From contig NZ_JAGGNV010000016.1 in the NCBI RefSeq assembly GCF_018614955.1, forward strand, positions 1 to 64,000: DNA of 64,000 bases, given 5' to 3'. The position numbers were made by a program, and so were the translations under genes. Source of the DNA: Variovorax paradoxus. Its GTDB lineage: Bacteria; Pseudomonadota; Gammaproteobacteria; Burkholderiales; Burkholderiaceae_C. Shown piece by piece: positions 39,418-48,705 of the stretch; positions within the stretch are counted from its first letter, which is position 1; every line of letters begins with the position of its first letter. The notes below the pieces were generated by a model, which was given only the letters and a program-made list of their open reading frames with translations, was not told the origin of the DNA and made no database searches.

Positions 39418-40976
39418 ACGCCCCGGCCGCCGGCGCCAGGGCCAGCGCGCGCGAATGGATCGGCCTGGCCGTCATCGCGCTGCCCTGCATGATCTATTCG
39501 ATGGACCTCACGGTCCTCAACCTCGCGGTGCCGCACCTGAGCGCCGCCCTGCATCCGACCAGCGCCCAGATGCTGTGGATCGTCGACATCTACGGCTTCA
39601 TGCTCGCGGGCTCGCTGATCACCATGGGCACGCTGGGCGACCGCATCGGCCGGCGCCGGCTGCTCTTGATCGGCGCCGCCTGCTTCGGCATCGCCTCGGT
39701 GCTGGCCGCCTTCTCGACCAGCGCCGCAATGCTGATCGCCACCCGCGCGCTGCTGGGCATCGCGGGCGCCACGCTCGCGCCCTCGACGCTCTCGCTGATC
39801 CGCAACATGTTCCTCGACGCGCACGAGCGCAGCGTGGCCATCGGCATCTGGGTCGCGAGCTTCTCGGTCGGCGGCACCATCGGCCCGCTGATCGGCGGTG
39901 CGCTGCTCGAGCACTTCTGGTGGGGCTCGGTGTTCCTGATCGGCGTGCCGGTCATGCTGTTGCTGCTCGCGCTCGGGCCCTGGCTCCTGCCCGAGTACCG
40001 CGACACGCAGGCCGGGCGGCTCGACCTGCCGAGCGCGGCGCAGTCGCTGCTGGCGGTGCTTGCCGTCATCTATGGCCTCAAGCGCATCGCCGAAGCAGGC
40101 ATGGGCGTGCTGCCGCTGGCGGCCATTGCGGTGGGCGTCGCGATCGGCATCGCCTTCATCCGCCGGCAGGGGCGGCTGGCCGATCCGCTGATCGAGCTGC
40201 GGCTGTTCCGCGTGCCGGCCTTCAGCGCCGCGCTCGCGATCAATACGCTGGCCTTCTTCATCGCCTTCGGCGGATTCCTCTTCATCGCGCAGTACCTGCA
40301 GCTGGTGCTCGGCCTGTCGGCACTGCAGGCGGGCCTGTGGAGCGTGCCTTCGGGCGTGGCCTTCGCCATCGGGTCCACCATCGCGCCGCGGCTCGTGCGG
40401 GTGGTGCGCCCCGGTTTCGTGGTGGCCGGCGGCCTGCTCGTGGCCGCGGCAGGCTTCGCCTTGCTGAGCACGGTGGACCGCATCGACGGCCTGGTGAGGC
40501 TGGTCGTGGCCTACGGGGTCCTGTCGCTGGGGCTTTCGTTCGCGTTCACGCTGGCGGTCGATCTGATGGTTGGCACAGCGCCGCCCGAGCGCGCCGGTGC
40601 GGCATCGGCCATCTCGGAAACGAGCTCGGAGTTCGGCGGCGCGCTGGGCATCGCGGTGCTCGGCAGCGTGATCGTCGCCATCTACCGCCATGCCATGGGC
40701 GAGGCCCGGATCGACGGCGTCCCGCCGGCCGCCCTCGACGCCGCACGCGCCAATCTGGGAGTCGCTGCGGACACCGCGGCCACGCTTCCGGGGCCTGCAG
40801 GCGCGGCCCTGTTCGATGCCGGGCGCGAGGCTTTCGCGCGGGCCTTCGAGACGACGGCCACCATCAGCGCCGCGGTCGCGCTGGCGGCTGCCGTGCTGGC
40901 CGCGATCATGCTGCGGCGTGTGGGATCGCCACCGGGCCAGCCGTCCGGCAATGTCGAAGTGACTTTGTTGGGATAA
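39414..40976 (+). CDS. DHA2-type 14-helix MFS efflux transporter
   Basis: This 520-residue membrane protein has about fourteen helices. The motif-A loop reads [16 protein letters not shown] near residue 75, and the following [19 protein letters not shown] is typical of the EmrB/QacA drug-proton antiporters. It is the last gene of the ArsR-SRPBCC-ECF-YCII operon and starts in a 4-bp overlap with the second YCII gene. A toxic small molecule as substrate and inducer is plausible, given the operon; the identity is unknown. Confidence 0.9.
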   Translation: MNAPAAGARASAREWIGLAVIALPCMIYSMDLTVLNLAVPHLSAALHPTSAQMLWIVDIYGFMLAGSLITMGTLGDRIGRRRLLLIGAACFGIASVLAAFSTSAAMLIATRALLGIAGATLAPSTLSLIRNMFLDAHERSVAIGIWVASFSVGGTIGPLIGGALLEHFWWGSVFLIGVPVMLLLLALGPWLLPEYRDTQAGRLDLPSAAQSLLAVLAVIYGLKRIAEAGMGVLPLAAIAVGVAIGIAFIRRQGRLADPLIELRLFRVPAFSAALAINTLAFFIAFGGFLFIAQYLQLVLGLSALQAGLWSVPSGVAFAIGSTIAPRLVRVVRPGFVVAGGLLVAAAGFALLSTVDRIDGLVRLVVAYGVLSLGLSFAFTLAVDLMVGTAPPERAGAASAISETSSEFGGALGIAVLGSVIVAIYRHAMGEARIDGVPPAALDAARANLGVAADTAATLPGPAGAALFDAGREAFARAFETTATISAAVALAAAVLAAIMLRRVGSPPGQPSGNVEVTLLG

Positions 40977-41021
40977 TCCGCCGCATGAGCGCAGCGCAGA
41001 ACCGCTTCAAGCAAGCGAAGG

Positions 41022-41066
41022 CCCCCTCGGGGGGCAGCGAGGACACGAAGTGCCGAGTGTGGGGGC
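41022..41066 (+). repeat. GC-rich dispersed element (copy 2) before aroC
   Basis: The element reads CCCCCTCGGGGGGCAGCG, then AGGACACGAAGTGCC, ending GTGTGGGGGC. It ends 4 bases before the aroC start codon and its final G-run serves as the only ribosome-binding-like sequence. It matches 35235-35280. The 5' C-run can pair locally with TCGGGGG or with the distant 3' G-run, giving alternative structures. Confidence 0.75.
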
Positions 41067-41070
41067 TGGC

Positions 41071-42198
41071 ATGAGCGGCAATACCTTCGGCACCCTTTTC
41101 GCGGTCACCAACTTCGGCGAGTCCCATGGTCCCGCGATCGGGTGCGTCATCGACGGCTGTCCGCCCGGCATGGCGCTCAGCGAGGCCGACATCCAGGGCG
41201 ACCTCGATCGCCGCCGCCCCGGCACCAGCCGCCACGTGACGCAGCGCAACGAGCCCGATGCGGTGCAGATCCTCTCCGGCGTGTACGAGGGCAAGACCAC
41301 CGGCACGCCGATCGCGCTGCTGATCCAGAACACCGACCAGCGCAGCAAGGACTACGGTCAGATCGCACAGCAGTTCCGCCCCGGCCATGCCGACTTCGCC
41401 TACTGGAAGAAATACGGCATCCGCGATCCGCGCGGCGGCGGCCGCTCCTCGGCGCGGCTCACGGCGCCGATGGTCGCGGCGGGCGCGGTGGCCAAGAAGT
41501 GGCTCAACGAAAAGTACGGCACCGTGTTCCGCGGCTGCATGGCGCAGATCGGCGACATCGCGATCCCCTTCGAAAGCTGGGAGCACGTGCCGAACAATCC
41601 CTTCTTCGCACCCATCGCCGACGTTTCCAAGCTCGAGGCCTACATGGACGCGTTGCGCAAGGCCGGCGACTCCTGCGGCGCGCGCATCCGCGTGACCGCA
41701 TCGAAGGTGCCGGCGGGCCTCGGCGAGCCGCTGTTCGACAAGATGGATGCCGACATCGCCTGGGCCATGATGGGCATCAACGCCGTCAAGGGCGTGGAGA
41801 TCGGCGCCGGCTTCGCGAGCGTCACGCAGCGCGGCACCGTGCACGGCGACTCGATCACGCCCGAGGGCTTCGAGAGCAACAACGCCGGCGGCACGCTCGG
41901 CGGCATCACGACGGGGCAGGACCTCGAGGTCAGCATCGCGGTCAAGCCGACCAGCTCGATCATCAGCCCGCGCCGGTCGGTCGACGTCAACAACCAGCCG
42001 GTCGAGGTCGTCACCAAGGGCCGGCATGACCCCTGCGTCGGCATCCGCGCGACGCCGATCGCCGAGGCGATGCTGGCGCTGGTCGTGATGGAGCATGCGC
42101 TTCGCAACCGCGCGCAATGCGGCGACGTGCAGGGAGAGCAGGAACAGGGGCAAGCCGCCGGCGACGCGCAGCCGTCGCCGCAGGCGTCCTTCCTCTAG
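41071..42198 (+). CDS. aroC: chorismate synthase
   Basis: This 375-residue enzyme converts 5-enolpyruvylshikimate 3-phosphate to chorismate, the last common step of aromatic amino acid synthesis, using reduced FMN. Signatures are [34 protein letters not shown] and [18 protein letters not shown]. It is slightly longer than Escherichia coli AroC, owing to a polar Gln/Glu-rich tail of about 20 residues. I use the ATG at 41071; an upstream GTG at 41050 lies in the repeat. The stop overlaps the GTG start of the next gene. Confidence 0.96.
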   Translation: MSGNTFGTLFAVTNFGESHGPAIGCVIDGCPPGMALSEADIQGDLDRRRPGTSRHVTQRNEPDAVQILSGVYEGKTTGTPIALLIQNTDQRSKDYGQIAQQFRPGHADFAYWKKYGIRDPRGGGRSSARLTAPMVAAGAVAKKWLNEKYGTVFRGCMAQIGDIAIPFESWEHVPNNPFFAPIADVSKLEAYMDALRKAGDSCGARIRVTASKVPAGLGEPLFDKMDADIAWAMMGINAVKGVEIGAGFASVTQRGTVHGDSITPEGFESNNAGGTLGGITTGQDLEVSIAVKPTSSIISPRRSVDVNNQPVEVVTKGRHDPCVGIRATPIAEAMLALVVMEHALRNRAQCGDVQGEQEQGQAAGDAQPSPQASFL

Positions 42199-43379
42199 TG
42201 CCGTCGCCGTCGTCGCCCTCGACCGGCGGCCGCGGCCACCTGCTGGCCTTTGCGGCGCTCTCGGCCAGCTACTTCGCGCACATCGGCTTCTTCAACCCGT
42301 ACCTGCCGCTTTGGCTGAAGGATCTGGGGCTGCCGATCTTCACCATCAGCCTCTTGACCTCGGTGCAGTCGATCACCCGGGTCTTCGCGCCCTATGCCTG
42401 GGGTGCGTTGAGCGATCACACGGGGCAGCGCGTCCTGCTGCTGCGCATCAGTGCGGCGGTGGCGCTGGTCTCCTCGTTGGGGCTGTGGTGGCACGGCGGC
42501 GCCTGGTGGCTGGGCCTGGTGCTGCTGGTGATGTTCACGCACACCAGTTCGATGATGTCGCTCACCGAAGCGGCCATGGCGCATCTGGTGGCCGGCGATT
42601 GGGGGCGCTATGGCCGCATCCGGCTCTGGGGCTCGGCGGGCTTCCTGGTCACGGTCTTCTTCGCCGGCGAATGGTTCGAGCATTTCGGCATGGGGCACTT
42701 CCCCGCCTGGGCGGGCGGCACGCTCGCCATCGTGCTGATCGCAACGCTGCGCCTGCCCGACGTCCGGGAGCCGGCGGTGGCCCACGCGGAGGCGAAGGAA
42801 CCGGTCGGGCCGGTGCTGCGCATTCCGGCGGTGCGCTGGTTCTTCATCTCGCTGTTCTTCCACGTGATGGCGCACTTCGCGGTCTACGGCTTTCTCTCGC
42901 TGTACCTCGATTCGCTCGGCTACGGCAAGGGGACCATCGGCCTGCTGTGGGCGCTGTCGGTGGTGGCCGAGATCGCATGGTTCTACCTGCAGGGCCGGCT
43001 GCTGGGCTTGTTCGCGATGCCACGCTGGCTCCTGATCTGCGGCGTCGCCGCGGTGCTGCGCATGGGCATCACCGCGGGATGCGGCCCCTGGGTCTGGGCG
43101 CTGGCAGTGGCGCAGGCCCTGCATGCGCTCTCGTTCGCCGCGCACCACACGGCCTGCATCGCGATGGTGTCGCGCCACTTCCCGGGACGGCTGCGCGGGC
43201 GCGGGCAGGCGCTCTTCACCGTGATCGGCTACGGCTTCGGCGGCGTGCTCGGCGTGCTGGCCGGCGGCGCAATCGCGCAGCAGTTCGGCTATGTGGCGAT
43301 GTTCGGCGTGGCGACGCTGCTCGCGGTGGTGGGCAGCGTTTTCGCGTGGCGGGCGCAGCGGCTGGAAGCAGCCGGTTGA
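42198..43379 (+). CDS. MFS transporter (HcaT/MFS_1-like)
   Basis: This 393-residue protein has about twelve helices. It resembles the PPP (3-phenylpropionate transporter-like) branch: ASYFAHIGFFNPYLPLWLKDLG at the start and RVFAPYAWGALSDHTGQR as the motif-A region. WGRYGRIRLWGSAGF and SFAAHHTACIAMVSRHF are also present. The likely start is the GTG at 42198, one base overlapping the aroC stop (TAGTG). A longer frame starting inside aroC adds Arg-rich sequence unlike the family. The substrate is not known. Confidence 0.85.
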   Translation: MPSPSSPSTGGRGHLLAFAALSASYFAHIGFFNPYLPLWLKDLGLPIFTISLLTSVQSITRVFAPYAWGALSDHTGQRVLLLRISAAVALVSSLGLWWHGGAWWLGLVLLVMFTHTSSMMSLTEAAMAHLVAGDWGRYGRIRLWGSAGFLVTVFFAGEWFEHFGMGHFPAWAGGTLAIVLIATLRLPDVREPAVAHAEAKEPVGPVLRIPAVRWFFISLFFHVMAHFAVYGFLSLYLDSLGYGKGTIGLLWALSVVAEIAWFYLQGRLLGLFAMPRWLLICGVAAVLRMGITAGCGPWVWALAVAQALHALSFAAHHTACIAMVSRHFPGRLRGRGQALFTVIGYGFGGVLGVLAGGAIAQQFGYVAMFGVATLLAVVGSVFAWRAQRLEAAG

Positions 43380-43398
43380 CCTCGCGTCGACGAATGGC

Positions 43399-43421
43399 TA
43401 AAGTAAGGAATCCTTACTTTA
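43399..43421. promoter_or_regulatory. palindromic operator of the AbrB-PIN module
   Basis: The 23-bp site has exact 11-bp arms, TAAAGTAAGGA and TCCTTACTTTA, around one central base. It ends 10 bp before the antitoxin ATG. Toxin-antitoxin operons are commonly repressed by their antitoxin through such sites. Confidence 0.7.
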
Positions 43422-43431
43422 GGAATATTCC

Positions 43432-43755
43432 ATGCTCGCCAAGATGACCTCCAAGAACCAGCTCACGCTGCCGCGCAGCGTGACGGACCAGGTCGGCGCC
43501 ACGGAGTACTTCGACGTCGCGGTGCACGAAGGCCAGATCGTGCTGACGCCGGTGCGGATCCAGCGTGGCGATGCGGTGCGTGCCAAGTTGGCCGCGCTGG
43601 GTCTGACCAACGCGGATGTTCGCGATGCCGTCGATTGGGCGCGGCAGGGGGCCGAACCGGCTGCGCTGATGGCCGCCGAACCATCGCCTGCCTATCGCGT
43701 CAAGCGTGCACGCTCGACCGGCAGCGCTCCCGCCAAGACCAAGCGCAAGGCCTGA
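43432..43755 (+). CDS. AbrB/MazE-family antitoxin
   Basis: This 107-residue protein has an N-terminal SpoVT/AbrB swapped-hairpin domain (MLAKMTSKNQLTLPRSVTDQ, residues 1-48). A less structured C-terminal half ends in a basic tail, KTKRKA. It would bind and neutralise the PIN toxin encoded 4 bases downstream and repress the pair through the palindrome at 43399-43421. The length and order (antitoxin first) are normal for AbrB-PIN modules. Confidence 0.85.
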   Translation: MLAKMTSKNQLTLPRSVTDQVGATEYFDVAVHEGQIVLTPVRIQRGDAVRAKLAALGLTNADVRDAVDWARQGAEPAALMAAEPSPAYRVKRARSTGSAPAKTKRKA

Positions 43756-43759
43756 GCGC

Positions 43760-44182
43760 GTGGCTGCCCGGCGGGTGGTGTTCGACACCAATGTGGTTCT
43801 TTCGGCCTTGCTGTTCGGTGGACCGGCGACACGGCGGCTGCGCGAGCTGTGGCAGCAGGGCGCGTGCACGCCGCTGGTCAGCACGGCGACCGCGGGCGAA
43901 CTGGTGCGCGTGCTGGGCTATCCCAAGTTCCGGCTCTCGCCGCAGGAGCGCGAGGAGCTGCTGGCCGACTATCTCCCCTTTGCGCAGGTCGTGACGCTGC
44001 CTGATCCCGCGCCGGCCATACCGGTGTGCCGCGACCCCTTCGACGTGCCCTTCCTGCAACTCGCGGCCGCCGGCAAGGCGACGCTGGTGACGGGCGACCG
44101 CGATCTCCTGGTGCTGTCGGGGACCACCAAGTTTCTCATCCTCGCCATCGAGCCGTTCATCGAGGGATTCGCTTCCCTCTGA
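43760..44182 (+). CDS. PIN-domain toxin (putative RNase)
   Basis: This 140-residue protein has the acidic PIN active-site residues. They are Asp in VVFDTNVVLSALLFGG near residue 8, Glu in AGELVRVLGY near 48, Asp in CRDPFDVPFLQLA near 95, and Asp in VTGDRDLLVL near 113. The last pair is characteristic of the COG1569 toxin group. Related toxins cleave RNA with magnesium or manganese. The probable start is the GTG at 43760, because the frame upstream overlaps the antitoxin. Its stop is 5 bases from that of the convergent sugar kinase gene. Confidence 0.85.
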   Translation: MAARRVVFDTNVVLSALLFGGPATRRLRELWQQGACTPLVSTATAGELVRVLGYPKFRLSPQEREELLADYLPFAQVVTLPDPAPAIPVCRDPFDVPFLQLAAAGKATLVTGDRDLLVLSGTTKFLILAIEPFIEGFASL

Positions 44183-44187
44183 AGGCC

Positions 44188-45114
44188 TCAGTTCAGCTTG
44201 TCCCGCCGCGGCATGTCCGCGCCGCGCCGCGAACAGGTGATCGCGGCGGCGCGGGCGGCAAAGCCCAGCAGGTCGGCGAGCGACGCGCGGTCGAGCGCCG
44301 ACAGCGCCTCGGGCGTGAGCGCGTCGTGTTCGTCCAGCCAGGTCAGGAGCGCGGCCTGGAAGGTATCGCCCGCGCCGACCGTGTCCACCACCTCGGTCAC
44401 CGGCGAGGGCACCTCGGCCTGCGCCGCCCGTGTCCATGCGCTCGCCCCATGGGGACCGCGCGTCACCGCGACCAGGCTCGCGCCGCGCTCGAGCCAGCGT
44501 GTCGCCACCTGCTGCGGTGATTCGGCCGGATAGAGCAGGCCCAGGTCTTCGTCGCTGACCTTGACCAGGTGCGCGATCGACACCATCTGCTCGACCACCG
44601 CGCGCCAGTGCGCGAGGTCGGGCTCGACGTTGAGCCGCACGTTGGGGTCGTAGGCGATCAGCAGCCGCTCGCGCTCGCGCGCCGCCAGGGCGCGCAGCGC
44701 GCTTCCGACCGGCTCCACCGCCAGCGCGTAGGAGCCGAACTGCAGCACGCGCGCCGCTGCAGGCAGCGCCGGCAGCGTGTCGTGCGTGATCTGCCGGTCC
44801 GCCGCGCCCGTGCCGTGGAAGGCATAGCGCGGCACGCCTACAGCGTCGACGCTGATCACGCTGAGCGTGCTCGGCGCGTCGCTGCGCAGCACCAGCGAGG
44901 TGTCGACGCCTTCGGCGCGCAGCGAGGCCAGCAGGCGCTCGCCGCAGGCATCGGTCGACAGGCCGGCCAGGAAGGCCACCGGCCGTTCCAGCCGCGCCAG
45001 GCCTTGCGCCACGTTGAGCGGCGAGCCGCCGATGCGCGCATCGAGCGTCATGCCGGTGGCCGTCCATTCGCCCATGTAGACATCCATCAGGGCTTCGCCG
45101 CAGACCACGAACAT
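44188..45114 (-). CDS. frcK: PfkB-family sugar kinase (fructokinase-like)
   Basis: This 308-residue kinase has the two PfkB signatures: IGGSPLNVAQGLARL near residue 29 and DTVGAGDTFQAALL near 250, with catalytic Asp in the latter. The VCGEALMDVY start is fructokinase-like. It is the last gene of a ribose/fructose-type ABC operon on the minus strand, and phosphorylates the imported hexose, by analogy with the rhizobial Frc system. The sugar (fructose, mannose or ribose) cannot be proved from sequence. Confidence 0.85.
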   Translation of the reverse strand: MFVVCGEALMDVYMGEWTATGMTLDARIGGSPLNVAQGLARLERPVAFLAGLSTDACGERLLASLRAEGVDTSLVLRSDAPSTLSVISVDAVGVPRYAFHGTGAADRQITHDTLPALPAAARVLQFGSYALAVEPVGSALRALAARERERLLIAYDPNVRLNVEPDLAHWRAVVEQMVSIAHLVKVSDEDLGLLYPAESPQQVATRWLERGASLVAVTRGPHGASAWTRAAQAEVPSPVTEVVDTVGAGDTFQAALLTWLDEHDALTPEALSALDRASLADLLGFAARAAAITCSRRGADMPRRDKLN

Positions 45115-45136
45115 AGCCGTACTCCCTGTTGTGCGA

Positions 45137-46075
45137 TCAGCGGGGGGCCTGCCAGCCCTTGTAGTCCTTGACGTTCGTGCGCGTGATCAAGGTCGAGGGC
45201 AGCAGCGTCATCGGATTGGCGGGCTTCTTGCCGTTCATGATGTCGTGCCCGATCTCGACCGCCTTCTGCGCGATCATGTACGGGTCCTGGCTGGCCGAGG
45301 CCTGCACCTGGGTATCGCTCTTGAGCGCCGTCTCGATGTCGGGCGCGCCGTCGACCGAGGTGATGACGATGTTCTTGCGGTTCAGCTGCTTGGCGGCGAG
45401 ATCGGCGCCGATGGCCTGCGGATCGTTGATGGCGAACACGGCGTCGATCTTCGGGAAGCGCGTCAGGTGGTTCTGCATCACGTTGAGGCCGCCTTCGCGC
45501 GAGCCCTTGGCATCCTGGTCGTCCGACAGGATCTTGATGTCGGGGTTCTTCTTCAGCACCGTCTTGCAGCCGTTGACGCGGTCGATCACGGCCGATACCT
45601 GTGGGCCGTTCTGGATGATCACGTTGCCCTTGCCGCCGAGCTTCTCGACGATGTACTGGCAGGCGATCTCGCCGGCCTGCACGTTGTTGGTCTGCACGGT
45701 CGCGTCGGCGCCGTTGGCCGCCACGTCGACGCCCACCACCACGATGCCGGCCTTCTTGGCCTTCTGCAGCGCGGGCTCGATGGCCTTGGCATCGACCGCG
45801 TTGACCAGGATCATGTCCGCGCCGGAGGCGATGAAGCCGTCGATCTGCGAGAACTGCTTGTTGAGGTCGTAGTCGGCCGACAGCGCGTTGACCTTGGCAT
45901 TCGGGCTGAACTGCTTGACCTTGGCTTCGGCGCCCTTGGCGAGCGAGACGAAGAAAGGATTGCCGAGCGAGCCGAGCGTGATGCCGACGCTCTTGATCTG
46001 CTTTTGCTGAGCCTGCGCCGCCGGGGCAGCGAGGGCCGCCGCGATCACGGCGAGTGCGAACAATGACTTGCGCAT
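45137..46075 (-). CDS. frcB: sugar ABC importer periplasmic binding protein
   Basis: This 312-residue class-B binding protein (Peripla_BP_4/RbsB fold) has a signal peptide cleaved after about residue 22 (AAQAQ|QK). The fold begins KSVGITLGSLGNPFFVSLAKGAE and continues NAVDAKAIEPALQKAKKAGI and VFAINDPQAIGA. AGGAG is present before the ATG at 46075. It lies between the permease and kinase genes of the same operon. Fructose- or ribose-type ligand specificity is inferred from overall operon similarity to frcBCAK. Confidence 0.88.
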   Translation of the reverse strand: MRKSLFALAVIAAALAAPAAQAQQKQIKSVGITLGSLGNPFFVSLAKGAEAKVKQFSPNAKVNALSADYDLNKQFSQIDGFIASGADMILVNAVDAKAIEPALQKAKKAGIVVVGVDVAANGADATVQTNNVQAGEIACQYIVEKLGGKGNVIIQNGPQVSAVIDRVNGCKTVLKKNPDIKILSDDQDAKGSREGGLNVMQNHLTRFPKIDAVFAINDPQAIGADLAAKQLNRKNIVITSVDGAPDIETALKSDTQVQASASQDPYMIAQKAVEIGHDIMNGKKPANPMTLLPSTLITRTNVKDYKGWQAPR

Positions 46076-46115
46076 GGAAGAGTCTCCTGGTCGTGGTTGG
46101 GGAAATGAAAGGGGT

Positions 46116-47129
46116 TCAGGTACGAGCCGAGTCCTTGCGGCGGTAGCGGTCGAGCGCGACGGCGCCGATGATCACCAGGCCCTTGACGATGTACTGCCAG
46201 ATGTCCGAGACACCCATCAGGATCAGGCCGTTGGTCAGCACCGCGATGATGAGCGCGCCGATCAGCGTGCCGAGGATCGAGCCGGTGCCGCCGACGAAGC
46301 TGGTGCCGCCGAGGATCACCGCGGCGATGGCGTCGAGTTCGTAGGAGGCGCCGAGCTGCAGCCCGTTGGCCGCGTAGAGCCGCGCCGAGGCCATGACCCC
46401 GCCCAGGCCCGAGAGCAGCCCCGAAGTGCAGTAGACGAAGAGCAGCACCGCCCAGACCTTGATGCCCGCCAGGCGCGCGGCCTCCGGGTTGCCGCCGACC
46501 GAGTAGATGTTCAGGCCCAGCACGGTGCGGCGCAGGATGAACCACGACAGCGCCACCACCGCGAAGGCGATGATCACCAGCCAGGGCACGCCCAGCACCT
46601 CGCCGTTGCCGATGAAGGCGAAGGGCAACTGCGGGTTGAACACGGTGGTGTCGTTGCCGACCAGCCGCGCGATGCCGCGCACCGCGGTCAGCGAGCCCAG
46701 CGTCACGATGAAGGGTGGCAGCTTGACGAAGGCGATCAGCACGCCGTTGATCAGGCCGAACAGCAGCCCGCAGGCCAGGCCTGCGGCGATGCCGAGCATG
46801 CCGAACTCCGGCACGTTCGACACCAGCATCGCGACCACCGCCGAGGCCGCGAGGATCGAGCCCACCGACAGGTCGATGCCGCCGGTGAGGATCACGAAGG
46901 TCATGCCGGCGGCCAGCACGATGTTGATCGACGCCTGCTGCGTCATGATCGACAGGTTCTGCAGGCTGAAGAAGTTGTCGCTCGCGAAGCTGAAGCCGAT
47001 GCACAGCAGCACCAGCACCGGCAGCATGCCGAGGGCACGCATGATCTCCTTGCCGGAGGCGCCGCGCAGCGCGCGGGGCAGGGCGGAGTTGTCCGGTGCC
47101 GGGATGGCGGGGGAGGTCTGCTTGGTCAT
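46116..47129 (-). CDS. frcC: sugar ABC importer permease
   Basis: This 337-residue permease of the RbsC/FrcC class has about ten helices. Family segments are LAAGMTFVILTGGIDLSVGSILA, LTVGSTLTAVRG-like NDTTVF context, and AAVILGGTSFVGGTGSILGTLIGALI. It pairs with the double-domain ATPase upstream and the binding protein downstream. AGGAGA precedes the ATG. A 30-residue polar N-terminus precedes the first helix. Confidence 0.88.
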   Translation of the reverse strand: MTKQTSPAIPAPDNSALPRALRGASGKEIMRALGMLPVLVLLCIGFSFASDNFFSLQNLSIMTQQASINIVLAAGMTFVILTGGIDLSVGSILAASAVVAMLVSNVPEFGMLGIAAGLACGLLFGLINGVLIAFVKLPPFIVTLGSLTAVRGIARLVGNDTTVFNPQLPFAFIGNGEVLGVPWLVIIAFAVVALSWFILRRTVLGLNIYSVGGNPEAARLAGIKVWAVLLFVYCTSGLLSGLGGVMASARLYAANGLQLGASYELDAIAAVILGGTSFVGGTGSILGTLIGALIIAVLTNGLILMGVSDIWQYIVKGLVIIGAVALDRYRRKDSART

Positions 47130-47157
47130 GGGGATGTCTCCTGTTGCGCCGTCTGTC

Positions 47158-48705
47158 TCAGTGCAGAACGGGTGCGTGGATGGCGGCCGCGCCGGTGGCC
47201 AGCGCGACGATGTTTTCCTGGGTGATGGGCAGGCCGCTCGCGCCGCCCACCTCGCCGACGAGGTGGCCTTCGCGCATCACGATCACGCGGTCGCAGATGC
47301 CGACCACCTCGGCCAGCTCGCTCGAGATCACGAGCACCGCGACGCCGCGCCGGGCGAGCTCGTCGATCAGCCGGTAGATCTCGCTCTTGGCGCCGATGTC
47401 GACGCCGCGCGTCGGTTCATCGAGGATCAGCACCTTGGGCGCCAGTTCGAGCAGCCGGGCCAGCAGCACCTTCTGCTGGTTGCCGCCGGACAGCGAGCCG
47501 ACGTTGACCCGCGCCGAGGGCACGCGGATCGACAGCTGTGCGATCGCGTCACGCGCGCGTTGCGCGGCGCGCTTGCCGTCCATCACGCCGCCGGCGTTCG
47601 CGTCGCGCGGGCACACCATCACGTTGATGTTGTCGCGCACCGATTGGTCGAGAAACAGGCCCTGGCCCTTGCGGTCCTCCGTGAGGTAGAGGATGCCCGA
47701 GCGGATCGCGTCGATCGGCTTGGCGATCTTCAGCAGCGCGCCACTGCCATTGAGGGAGATCTCGCCGCCGGTGCTCGGATCGGCGCCGAAGATCAGTCGT
47801 GCCAGCTCGGTGCGGCCGGCGCCGACCAGCCCGGCCAGGCCGAGCACTTCTCCCGCATGCAGCTCGAAGCTGCAGTCGTGCACACGCCGGCCGTCGCTGA
47901 GGCCGCGCACCGTTAGCGCGCGGTCGCCGGTGTGCTGGCCGTGGTGCTCCTTGCGGTAGAAGCCCGAGAGATCGCGGCCCACCATCATCTTCACCAGCTT
48001 GTCGCGCGAGAGCTCGGCGCGCGTGAGCGTGCCGACGTAGGCACCGTCGCGCAGCACGGTGACCTCGTCGGCGAGTTCGTCGATCTCGTCCATGCGGTGG
48101 CTGATGTAGAGAATCGCCAAGCCTTCGTCGCGCAGGCGCTTGATCAGCGCGAAGAGGCGGTCGGTCTCGTGCGTCGACAGCGGCGTGGTCGGCTCGTCCA
48201 TCACCAGGATGCGGCAGTCGAAGTGCACCGCGCGCGCGATCTCGACCAGCTGCCGCTGCGCGATCGAGAGCGTTGCGACACGCGTCGCCGGGCCGAAGTC
48301 GGCGCCCAGGCGCTGCAACGTCGCCTCGCAGGCTGCGGCCATGCCGGCGCGGTCGACCAGGCCGCCGCGGCGCAGCGCTCGGCCCATGTAGATGTTCTCG
48401 GCCACGCTGAGGTTGGCTGCGAGGCTCAGTTCCTGGTAGATCACCGAGACGCCGAGCTGCTTGGCCGCGAGCGGGCCGTCGATATGGACCTGCTTGCCGT
48501 CGATCAGGATCTCGGCGCCGGGGTCGGGCATGTAGGCGCCCGACAGCACCTTCATCAGCGTCGACTTGCCGGCGCCGTTCTCGCCCATCAGCGCATGCAC
48601 GTGGCCGGCGCTGGCTCGCAGCCGCACATCCTGCAGCGCCTTGACGCCGGGGAAGGTCTTTGAAATCTTGCGCAGCTCCAGCAGCGCGGTGGGTGCTTCA
48701 TGCAT
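47158..48705 (-). CDS. frcA: sugar ABC importer ATPase, two-domain
   Basis: This 515-residue fused ATPase is of the RbsA/MglA type. The first cassette has Walker [12 protein letters not shown], signature [15 protein letters not shown] and Walker B ILVMDEP. The second has a degenerate Walker A ([12 protein letters not shown]) and signature [15 protein letters not shown] with [12 protein letters not shown]. Such asymmetry is usual for this family. It overlaps the ROK regulator gene by 8 bases, so regulator and transporter share one transcript. Confidence 0.9.
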   Translation of the reverse strand: MHEAPTALLELRKISKTFPGVKALQDVRLRASAGHVHALMGENGAGKSTLMKVLSGAYMPDPGAEILIDGKQVHIDGPLAAKQLGVSVIYQELSLAANLSVAENIYMGRALRRGGLVDRAGMAAACEATLQRLGADFGPATRVATLSIAQRQLVEIARAVHFDCRILVMDEPTTPLSTHETDRLFALIKRLRDEGLAILYISHRMDEIDELADEVTVLRDGAYVGTLTRAELSRDKLVKMMVGRDLSGFYRKEHHGQHTGDRALTVRGLSDGRRVHDCSFELHAGEVLGLAGLVGAGRTELARLIFGADPSTGGEISLNGSGALLKIAKPIDAIRSGILYLTEDRKGQGLFLDQSVRDNINVMVCPRDANAGGVMDGKRAAQRARDAIAQLSIRVPSARVNVGSLSGGNQQKVLLARLLELAPKVLILDEPTRGVDIGAKSEIYRLIDELARRGVAVLVISSELAEVVGICDRVIVMREGHLVGEVGGASGLPITQENIVALATGAAAIHAPVLH

